64,000 nt of DNA from Cohnella cholangitidis (GTDB taxonomy: Bacteria > Bacillota > Bacilli > Paenibacillales > Paenibacillaceae). Made by a program: the position numbers and the translations under genes. This document shows positions 46,049 through 53,383 of the stretch, one piece after another; positions within the stretch are counted from its first letter, which is position 1, and each line of letters opens with the position of its first letter. The stretch is taken from NCBI RefSeq assembly GCF_014107495.1, contig NZ_CP041969.1, positions 2,105,001 through 2,169,000 of the forward strand, written 5' to 3'. The notes beneath the pieces were generated by a model. That model was not told where the DNA came from, did no database searches, and saw nothing but the letters and a program-made list of their open reading frames with translations.

Positions 46049-47043
46049 TTCCGGTCCACCCCGTTACATGATTCTCTGTGTATAAGCTTGTGCTCCAAAA
46101 TCACGTTTTTCGAGCCCGACCTCACCCCCTTCATCTTGTCATCTAATAGCTGCACGGCAGTGACTCCGATCTGATAGGCAGGTATCGAAATCGTGCTCAT
46201 CATCGGTCGCGACATGGCACAAAAGGCAATGTCATCGCAGCCGAAGATCGAAATATCCTCCGGCACGCGCATTCCACGGCGATAGATTTCGTGCATGGCT
46301 CCAAGCGCCATCAGATCGTTAGCAGCGAATATGGCCGTCGGTCCGTATTCGTCAATCAAATCTCCCATCTGGTGCACCCCCGATTCATAGCTGAAAGTGC
46401 CGACGCTGACGAACGGTTCAAGATTTGCTGCAAGCATGGTATCTACGTAACCTGCTCTTCGACTTACCGCCGATTGAATATTTTTAGGACCCGCTAGATG
46501 GGCAATTCGAGTATGTCCCTGTCCGATCAAATAACGGACTGCCTCTTGTGCCGCTCGATAGTTGTCGATCGACACGGCATCGAACGGCCTGTTCTCGATT
46601 AGTCGGTCACAAAGTACGATTGGCGTTCGCAGGCTCGTCAGATCGTTAACCGTCTTCTCGTCGAGCGTCGATGAAATAAGCACGATTCCTCCGACTTGTT
46701 GTTCCACCATTTTGTAAATAATATCCTGCTCCAGCTTCGGGTCATTATCCGTATTGCTAATAAAAAGCGTATATCCGAGCCTGTGCGCAGCATCCTCGAT
46801 CCCCCGGGCCAATACCGGAAAGTACGGGTTCGTTATATCCGGCAGGATCAGTCCAATCGTATTGGTACGATTCGTCGCCAAGTTTCTCGCGATCGAGCTT
46901 GGACGATAATTGAGCTCTTCGATCGCGCGAAGAACGCGCTCCTTGATCTCCCCTTTTACTTGAGGATTGTCGTTAAGCACTCTCGATACTGTCGCCTTGG
47001 ACACTTGCGCTAGTTCCGCAACATGTTGAATATTGGGTTTCAT
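46045..47043 (-). CDS. LacI-family repressor of the nucleoside salvage operon
   Basis: 332 residues. N-terminal helix-turn-helix and hinge (NIQHVAELAQVSKATVSRVL, RPSSIARNLATNRTNTIGLI) precede a periplasmic-binding-protein-like effector domain (SVDNYRAAQEAV-type and LMALGAMHEIYRRGMRVPED segments). It resembles RbsR/CytR-type regulators, so ribose or a nucleoside is a plausible inducer. It is the first gene of its own operon, and two matching operators lie at the promoter. The ribosome binding site is weak (GGTGA), consistent with low repressor level. Confidence 0.9.
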   Translation of the reverse strand: MKPNIQHVAELAQVSKATVSRVLNDNPQVKGEIKERVLRAIEELNYRPSSIARNLATNRTNTIGLILPDITNPYFPVLARGIEDAAHRLGYTLFISNTDNDPKLEQDIIYKMVEQQVGGIVLISSTLDEKTVNDLTSLRTPIVLCDRLIENRPFDAVSIDNYRAAQEAVRYLIGQGHTRIAHLAGPKNIQSAVSRRAGYVDTMLAANLEPFVSVGTFSYESGVHQMGDLIDEYGPTAIFAANDLMALGAMHEIYRRGMRVPEDISIFGCDDIAFCAMSRPMMSTISIPAYQIGVTAVQLLDDKMKGVRSGSKNVILEHKLIHRESCNGVDRK

Positions 47044-47083
47044 TCGCTGTTCACCGTCGTTTCTTCCAATCCCATTCTCGTTT

Positions 47084-47173
47084 CAGAAACCGGTTACTGA
47101 ATTTTTAATATTCCAGAAAGCGGTTTCTGATTCATACTATATCATGTCGAAATTTGTTTTGCAACCGTTTTCA
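47084..47173 (-). promoter_or_regulatory. Operon promoter with two LacI-type operators and a cre site
   Basis: On the minus strand TTGCAA (47164-47159), 17 bases, and TATAGT (47141-47136) form the promoter. The operator CAGAAAGCGGTTTCTG (47114-47129) covers the expected start site, and CAGAAACCGGTTACTG (47084-47099) is 30 bases (three helical turns) downstream. A full cre match, TTGCAACCGTTTTCA (47159-47173), overlaps the -35 box. Control by both the repressor and CcpA is therefore expected. Confidence 0.82.
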
Positions 47174-47280
47174 TTTGTAAACAACACTATAGAAAGCCAA
47201 AATTCAATTTGGTTCATCTTATACTTCTTTCGAATCCCTTCACTCTAACACCGATTGTCTCCACCCAATACGCCTCACTA

Positions 47281-47320
47281 ATAAAAATGGTCGTCCTGAA
47301 AATGAATTTTCAGAACGACC
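47281..47320 (-). terminator. Strong hairpin upstream of the salvage operon
   Basis: Fifteen-base arms (47289-47303 and 47306-47320, one mismatch) and a following ATTTTTAT on the minus strand. No minus-strand gene lies close upstream, so it may insulate the operon or be left from a deleted gene. Confidence 0.6.
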
Positions 47321-47536
47321 CAGGATGTACCTGCTTTTTCAATTGAAACAAAACTTTATTGTAATGAATCAATTTCTGTTGGCTGACAAAAAAGTCAGGA
47401 ACCAATTTTGTTGATTTTACTGGGTTTGTAACGTCACTTGATAAACTTCAAAAATAAAGAGTCTGGAACCACTAAAAAATACCATGAAAAGAAAGTTAGA
47501 TACCTACCGGTTACCGACTACTTCATATCCTCAAAC

Positions 47537-47907
47537 ATTGAAGCGTTGAATGCAGCACTGTGCAGCTGACTGGACGGCTATTACCATGTCCACGAGAACG
47601 GCAGCACGAAGCAGTCGCCGAAGGCGCGATTCTAAGCCAGCGATAGGCCGCGCAAGCGTCTTTCGCTCACGGAGCTGAACGAACTGTTTCTATGGTAGGA
47701 GTAGCGGACGGTGGACAAGACCGGCTGCATCCAGCTGTGCAGCAACACCTACGAGACAGACAGTAAGCTTGCCAGGCAGAAAGTTGCCGTGCGCTATGAT
47801 CCGTTTAATCTGAGCGAGATCCAGGTGTGGCAGGACGAGAAGCGCTATGCCGACGCCGTGCCGGTGGAACTGAATCGAAAGCGACGAGGTCAAGAGGAGG
47901 TGTTCGA
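47537..47907 (+). pseudogene. Remnant of a DDE transposase (C-terminal part) with in-frame stops
   Basis: One reading frame spells the C-terminal half of a Mu-like/IS-type DDE transposase (LDGYYHVHENGSTKQSPKAR, LSLTELNELFLW, VDKTGCIQLCSNTYE, YDPFNLSEIQVWQDEKRYAD). It is broken by stop codons near 47567, 47636, 47696 and 47702, at positions where Trp or Glu codons would be expected. Members of this family are usually paired with an ExeA-like ATPase, and a fragment of such an ATPase is found at 56560. It is non-functional. Confidence 0.75.
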
Positions 47908-48320
47908 CTTGACCTCTCGCCAACTTATTAAATTTCCAACAGACGAAACCGTCACTCGGCGCTCCAGCATACCTGGCGGCTTCACCGCTTCTCTTTGCCG
48001 TAAGCTCTTTTGCGAGATATTCTGCAGTCATTGCTCTTCGTGCGAACGCATCGGGTTTCCTATCTCCTTTCGGTTCGGCCCTTCCGCTAGCCGTTGCAAC
48101 AGCTTGCGCACTATGACCTCTGCTGGCTCCTGCGGATTCAGCAAAGCCTCTCGATTCTGGTTACGAAGTCACTTCGCGTCCTCCGCAGGTCTCCCGAGAC
48201 AAGAACGTCATCGTTCTGCCCGCAACCAGTGAAGTTTACAGGAACAGCCTTTGGCGACTTAGGGTTTCGTCATGTGCGGGTGACTCATCCGACTATCCCT
48301 GCCTCAAATTCAGTTCCTGC
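47908..48320. other. Unassigned stretch between transposase remnant and SLH gene
   Basis: No convincing gene. The minus strand carries short, strongly structured segments (GAACGatgaCGTTC, GACGCGAAGTGACTTCG, AAACCCTAAGTCGCC). These are reminiscent of the 5' untranslated part of a group II intron, but no reverse transcriptase follows. GAGGTCAAG at 47890 and CTTGACCTC at 47908 form an inverted repeat at the border with the transposase remnant. Probably mobile-element debris. Confidence 0.3.
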
Positions 48321-48355
48321 AAAATGCGGCCCACGTCCAATGGACGAAGGCCGCT
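48321..48355 (-). terminator. Terminator of the giant SLH protein gene
   Basis: On the minus strand GCGGCCttCGTCC pairs with GGACGtgGGCCGC around a 3-base loop, followed by ATTTTGC, shortly after the stop codon. Confidence 0.75.
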
Positions 48356-48369
48356 TTGGGTCTACCGTT

Positions 48370-51300
48370 TTACAACAAGTCCGATTCGCTCAACAATCGC
48401 TGGATGATCGCGGCGACTTCGGCGCGCGTCATGTACGCCTTCGGCGCCAACTTCCCGCCGTCTCTGCCCGAGACGATTCCCGCTTGAACGCTGCTTGCGA
48501 TACCGCTCAGAGCCCATGGCGCGATCTCCGAAGCGTCGCCGTACGCCTGCAGGACGTCCTCCGCCGGCCGTTCCGTCAGACGCGCCGCGAGGCCCGTGAG
48601 CTTCATCGCGTCGGAGATTATCCGCATCGCTTGCTCGCGGGTTAGCATTTCGTTCGGATGGAAACTGCCGTCCTCGAACCCGCTGATAAGACCGTATTCG
48701 TACGCGGTCTGTACGACTCCGCTGTACCATTCCTTTCCTGCCACATCCGTAAAGCCGCCGTCATACTCGCTTGCACCGAGGCCCAAGCCCCGTACGAGAA
48801 GGGCCGCGAATTCCGCGCGGGAGATATTCCGATCCGGATCGAACTTGCCGTCGCCTGAGCCTTGGACGATCATCCGCGCGCCCATGTCGATCACGGTCGC
48901 TTCCGCCCAGTGGCCTTCCATATCCTCGAATCGGACTGCATTCGAGATTAGCGCGTATACGCTGTTGGTCAAGCTGTTCATCTTCGCGACGTATCGTCCG
49001 TTCTCTTCAACGATCTTCGTCGGTATTGGGCGGACTCCGCCCTTCTCGTCAACGACGACCCCTGTCGTCACCGTCGCCGGATCGACGCCTTCCGGAATCG
49101 CGATGAATCGCTCCACATAGGTATCGAATTTCGAAATTTCAATGCTCGTATCGCCGTACGTCGCGCGGACCTTGAAGCTTACCGGCGGCGCGACGAACAA
49201 GAGTCGGCCTCCCGCCGCCGCGATTTCCACGATGCTCATCATCTCAGTCGTCGGGGCTGCGATTTCGATCTCGATGTTCACGTCTTCGAGGGCCACGTCT
49301 TGACCGAATATATTCGCAAGCGCCTGCACTTTCAACAGTTTCGCCGGTAGTGAATACCCGGCATCGGCGGTTTGAAGCGACAACGCCGCCTCGGCCTGTT
49401 CCATGCTCCGGAGCATCGAGCCGCTGAGCGCTCCCACGACGACGTCGGCCTCGGCCGATACCCGCAAGGCAATGACCGCCCCGCGCCCTTCCGCCGCGAG
49501 CCGTTCTTCGAGCTTCCGCGCGTCGAGCGTTACCGTCGCTACGGAGCGGCCGTTCACGACTTCGGTTGCGACCGTTCCGACGCCGGAGACGTCAGAGTTC
49601 GCCGATCCCGGCGCCGCAGGTACGTTCGGCGTACTAGGCGTAACGACCGGCCCGCCGCCGTTGCCGTTGCCCGGATTCCCTGGGGCTGCAGCCTCCCGAG
49701 TAACGATGACGGTATACGTCTTCTTCGCGCCGTTCTCCGCCGTAACGACGATCTCGATCGCGTTCTCCCCGGTTCTCAGGGCGATCGCACTGCTGGCTTG
49801 GCCGCTCGCGACGGCGATCGCCGCGCCGCCGTTCGCGCCGACCGTAATCTCTGTCGCATTCGCGTCCGCAGATGTCGGTATAACGGCGACGCTATCGATG
49901 GTGCTGCCCACCGTCGCGCGATAGCTCGTCAAGCCGGCTTCGAACGCCGGAGCCAACGTCCCCTGCGTCAGCGACAAACTGCTCAAGTCCGCATTGCCGT
50001 TGCCTTCCCGAACGATTGTCACGCCGTACGTATTCGTCGTTCCGTCCGCCGCCGCGACCGTAACGCCAATCGGGTTGTTCCCGACCGCGAGACCCGACGC
50101 ACGGTAGCCGTAGACGTCGCCGGTTACGCTTTGATACACCGCTCCCGTTACCGAGAACGACTGATTCGGTTCGCCCTTCGTCAGGAACAGATCGACGGTC
50201 GTCACCGACCCAGGCACGGTCACCGTATACGTAAAGCGCTCCGGAGAGAACGTCGGAGCCCAAGCCCCTTGATCCGTCGACATCCCGCCCAGGTTCGCGT
50301 TCGCGCTCGGCGCACGCGCGACGCGAATCGAATATTCGTTCGCGACGCCGTGCTGCGACGTCACTTCGACGACGATCGGATTCTCGCCCGTATTCAACGG
50401 GATATCTCCGCTATCCCCGCCGCTCGGCACCGGCGCGCCGTTCACCTTCACCACGGCCCTGTCGCCCGCCGCCGCCGTCGGCGCAACCGAGAGCGAAGAG
50501 ACCTCGCTCGGCACGTCGACCGTATAGCTCTTCGTCGCCGGATCGAAGGCCGGGCTCAACGTGCCAGCCGACAAGCCGAGACCGCTCAATCGGTTGTCCG
50601 TGCTCAGCGCTGCCGTTACGACGCCTCTATCGTCGTATGACGCATCCGCATAGGAGAGATATGGCGTTCCGCCGCTCACCTCGAATGAGAACAATCTGTC
50701 GTTCAGATTGGCGTGATGGGCGGCGTCGCCGACGATCGTCCAGCGATCGCCGTCGAACCGCTTGACCAGAACCCTATCATGATAGCTTTCGTCCGTGAAT
50801 GCCGCATAAGGGACTCCGCCATCGATCCTTAACAACATCATGTTGGATCTACCCGCCGATATTCCCAATTCGCCGACTGACTCCCATTGCCGGCCGCTCC
50901 AATTCTTCACAGCCGCTCTTCCCTCATTCTCCGTATCCGCGTAAGCCAGATAAGGCGTGCCTTCGGACACGAATAGGGAGAAGCCTGCATCAGGGTAGGA
51001 GCCTTCCATGGGATCGCCCACCATCTCCCACGCGCGGTTCTGCTCGTTCCAGCGCTTGACGACCACGGCGTTAGATTCCGACTCCGATTCCGATTCCGCT
51101 TGCTCGTAGTAAGCGACATACGGGATGTTGTCACCGTCGACGAACAAATTCGTGAATTCCGAATATGCCACGCCCACCTCGCCCATATCCTCCCAGTCGT
51201 TGTCGTTCATCCGCATCACGTGAACACGATCGTCGCCTCGTTCTACGTACGACACATAGGGAATGCCGTTCTTCACCTGGAAGGCGAAGTGGAATATACT

Positions 51301-53265
51301 TCCCTCGGACTGTGCAACGTCTTCCCGACCGACGCTTGTCCATTGTTCGCCTACATACTTTCTCACGGTTATTTTCCGGTCCAGATAAGCGACGTACGGA
51401 ACTCCGCCGTCGATCGCCAGCGAGACCAACGTCGCTCCGCCTTCCGACGCGGCGGAGCCGACGTTCGACCAACCGCCCTGCTCCAGCTTCTTCACGGCTA
51501 CCTTCCGGCCGTCGGCATAATCGACGTATGCCACGTAAGGGACGCCGCCCGATACGTAGACGGAGGAAGAACCGACCTCCCCGTCGGAGACGGTCGGGCT
51601 CCCGACCGGACGCCAGGAAGAAGTCGAATCCGACGCTTCCAGCACCGGCTGATCGATGTGCGCGCTCCAATAGTTCTCTGCGTCCACTTCAATACCGGTC
51701 ACCCCGGCAGGAAGCACCCCGGCGGCGATTGTCAGTTTGCCTGGGCTAAGCGTATAGTCCACACCCGCTTCGAGCCGTTTGTCGGTGTACACCCCCCATA
51801 CCGCCGCGCGCCATTGCTCGTCATCCTCGAACGTAATAACGACCGGCTGTCCTAGCGACGGATTCGGCATGCCCGACCTTAATCGAGGAGGCTCCTTCCC
51901 GATGATCCACTGCTTCACCGTGGCCTTCGCGTACCCGGTCGCGGTCACCACAACGGTATTATCGCCTAGCGGCAGCGTCCCCGGGTCAATCGTAAGTTTC
52001 CCGTCTTCCACCTCATAGTACTCTTTGGCCAGCGCGGTTCCCTCGACCGTCACCCCTGTTATCGCATCAAGCCAATCGGTGTCGTTGTCGAACGTAATTA
52101 CGATATCGTGAAGACTATCGTTATCCGTACCATCCGCCGTCAGTGTAGGCGGCGCGTAAAGCAACGTCTTGAGGACGACGCCGCTATTTTCCGTGACGAC
52201 CAGATAGGGATCCCCGTTCTGGAAATACAAAGAAGAGGAACTCACGACCCCGCTGGTGTAGCTTCCCATCTGAACCCACTCTTCATCTTTGTACGCCATG
52301 ACTTTCAAGCCCTGGGATTCGAAGGCGGCGGCGATATACAATACGCCGCCTTCGGCGTACATCGTCGCCTTCTCGTCGCTGGTCGTGAATTCTCCGATCT
52401 CCTTCCATTGCCCGCTCTTGTACTCGATCACCTTGGAGTAGAGCGTACCGGTGTCCATCATGTAGGTTAAATAGGATAAATAGATGACATCCTGATCAAC
52501 GGCAAAGTTAATCGGCATAATGAAATCATCGCTCGACAGAGCTGCTGCACTATTCCAAGTCTGTGCAACTTCGTCGTACCACTCTACGGCGAGGTTGCCG
52601 GATTTATAATACGCCCTGTAGATTGTCCCGTCCTCGACATACAGCCCCGCCGGTTTCGCATCGCTGATCGAGGCCGAGGCGTCCGTGCCGAGCGTCGCCC
52701 AACTGTCTGCGTCGGCATCGAAGCGCAACACAGAAATATCGGACGAGTAGACGGTTTGGTACAGCAATAGCGGCGCGCCGTCGGCATCCAACGCTACGAT
52801 TAGGCCGTTAGGAGTCTCGGAAGGTAGCTCGGAAGGCATGCCGTCTGTGCTAAGCTGCTCCCAGTCTTTACTCTCTTGATTGTAATGCATGACGTTTGCA
52901 TTTAAACTATACCCGTCCTGGAGAGCAATATACGGGCTGTCGTTGTCTTGAACAGCGAGGGATAGATTATAGGCGGAAGTGAACCCTTCCTTCCCCACGA
53001 GTTCCCAAGCGCCGTCGACCTGCTTTTTGACGCTGATTTTTCCTCGGTTGCTTACATCTTGATAGACTGTATAGATCGCACCGTTCGCGTCGACAGCCGT
53101 TGCCGTCTCGCCCGTAGACCCTCCATAGATGACGTTAATCGGCTCCCACACCTTCGCGGGAGCCGCCTTCGCCTCCCGGACGCCGAAGCCCGGCGGGACC
53201 ACCAAACTACCTATCAGCATGACCGTCAGCAAAGCGGCAAGCAGCCTACTGTATTTCACTCTCAT
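48370..53265 (-). CDS. Giant SLH-anchored surface protein with propeller-like repeats and cadherin-like domains
   Basis: About 1631 residues. Signal peptide (LLAALLTVMLIGSLVVPPGF). Residues ~40-920 hold many ~45-55 residue repeats with the pattern GGVPYVAYVD...VKRW, suggesting beta-propeller blades. They are interrupted by two hemoglobin-receptor-like or Ig-type strand motifs (VVITFEDDEQWRAAVWGVYT). Residues ~935-1240 are three cadherin-like beta-sandwich domains (NADLSSLSLTQGTLAPAFEA). A Gly/Pro/Asn linker, a ~230-residue domain and three C-terminal SLH domains follow (VRFEDMEGHWAEATVIDMGA, FTDVAGKEWYSGVVQTAYEY, YGDASEIAPWALSGIASSVQ). It should be displayed at the cell surface. The reading frame is intact. 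ATG at 53265 or TTG at 53268 is the start; GAGGAG suits either. Confidence 0.88.
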   Translation of the reverse strand: MRVKYSRLLAALLTVMLIGSLVVPPGFGVREAKAAPAKVWEPINVIYGGSTGETATAVDANGAIYTVYQDVSNRGKISVKKQVDGAWELVGKEGFTSAYNLSLAVQDNDSPYIALQDGYSLNANVMHYNQESKDWEQLSTDGMPSELPSETPNGLIVALDADGAPLLLYQTVYSSDISVLRFDADADSWATLGTDASASISDAKPAGLYVEDGTIYRAYYKSGNLAVEWYDEVAQTWNSAAALSSDDFIMPINFAVDQDVIYLSYLTYMMDTGTLYSKVIEYKSGQWKEIGEFTTSDEKATMYAEGGVLYIAAAFESQGLKVMAYKDEEWVQMGSYTSGVVSSSSLYFQNGDPYLVVTENSGVVLKTLLYAPPTLTADGTDNDSLHDIVITFDNDTDWLDAITGVTVEGTALAKEYYEVEDGKLTIDPGTLPLGDNTVVVTATGYAKATVKQWIIGKEPPRLRSGMPNPSLGQPVVITFEDDEQWRAAVWGVYTDKRLEAGVDYTLSPGKLTIAAGVLPAGVTGIEVDAENYWSAHIDQPVLEASDSTSSWRPVGSPTVSDGEVGSSSVYVSGGVPYVAYVDYADGRKVAVKKLEQGGWSNVGSAASEGGATLVSLAIDGGVPYVAYLDRKITVRKYVGEQWTSVGREDVAQSEGSIFHFAFQVKNGIPYVSYVERGDDRVHVMRMNDNDWEDMGEVGVAYSEFTNLFVDGDNIPYVAYYEQAESESESESNAVVVKRWNEQNRAWEMVGDPMEGSYPDAGFSLFVSEGTPYLAYADTENEGRAAVKNWSGRQWESVGELGISAGRSNMMLLRIDGGVPYAAFTDESYHDRVLVKRFDGDRWTIVGDAAHHANLNDRLFSFEVSGGTPYLSYADASYDDRGVVTAALSTDNRLSGLGLSAGTLSPAFDPATKSYTVDVPSEVSSLSVAPTAAAGDRAVVKVNGAPVPSGGDSGDIPLNTGENPIVVEVTSQHGVANEYSIRVARAPSANANLGGMSTDQGAWAPTFSPERFTYTVTVPGSVTTVDLFLTKGEPNQSFSVTGAVYQSVTGDVYGYRASGLAVGNNPIGVTVAAADGTTNTYGVTIVREGNGNADLSSLSLTQGTLAPAFEAGLTSYRATVGSTIDSVAVIPTSADANATEITVGANGGAAIAVASGQASSAIALRTGENAIEIVVTAENGAKKTYTVIVTREAAAPGNPGNGNGGGPVVTPSTPNVPAAPGSANSDVSGVGTVATEVVNGRSVATVTLDARKLEERLAAEGRGAVIALRVSAEADVVVGALSGSMLRSMEQAEAALSLQTADAGYSLPAKLLKVQALANIFGQDVALEDVNIEIEIAAPTTEMMSIVEIAAAGGRLLFVAPPVSFKVRATYGDTSIEISKFDTYVERFIAIPEGVDPATVTTGVVVDEKGGVRPIPTKIVEENGRYVAKMNSLTNSVYALISNAVRFEDMEGHWAEATVIDMGARMIVQGSGDGKFDPDRNISRAEFAALLVRGLGLGASEYDGGFTDVAGKEWYSGVVQTAYEYGLISGFEDGSFHPNEMLTREQAMRIISDAMKLTGLAARLTERPAEDVLQAYGDASEIAPWALSGIASSVQAGIVSGRDGGKLAPKAYMTRAEVAAIIQRLLSESDLL

Positions 53266-53344
53266 CAAGATGCCAATCTCCTCTCCATCGTATGAGCTGT
53301 GACGCCCAAGTTTGCAATACTTAATAGTGTAAAAGGTTAAGGGC

Positions 53345-53372
53345 AAAAAAAATATTCCCCGAACGGGGAATA
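53345..53372 (-). terminator. Terminator of the MalT-like regulator gene
   Basis: TATTCCCCG and CGGGGAATA form a 9-base-pair stem with a 2-base centre, followed by eight T residues on the minus strand. It separates the regulator from the SLH gene downstream. Confidence 0.9.
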
Positions 53373-53383
53373 CAAGGGGAAGG

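Noticed and set aside
36894..47043. Cluster as a classical ribose (rbs) operon
   Set aside because: The transporter has a BMP-type receptor and two distinct permeases, and there is no rbsD; nucleoside hydrolases show that nucleosides are the likely imports.
47690..48031. 113-codon minus-strand frame over the transposase remnant
   Set aside because: It is antisense to recognisable transposase sequence and has no domain.
49372..50640. 422-codon plus-strand open frame opposite the giant SLH gene
   Set aside because: Arg-rich, no recognisable motifs and no ribosome binding site. It mirrors the GC-rich codon pattern of the real minus-strand gene, which has clear domains.
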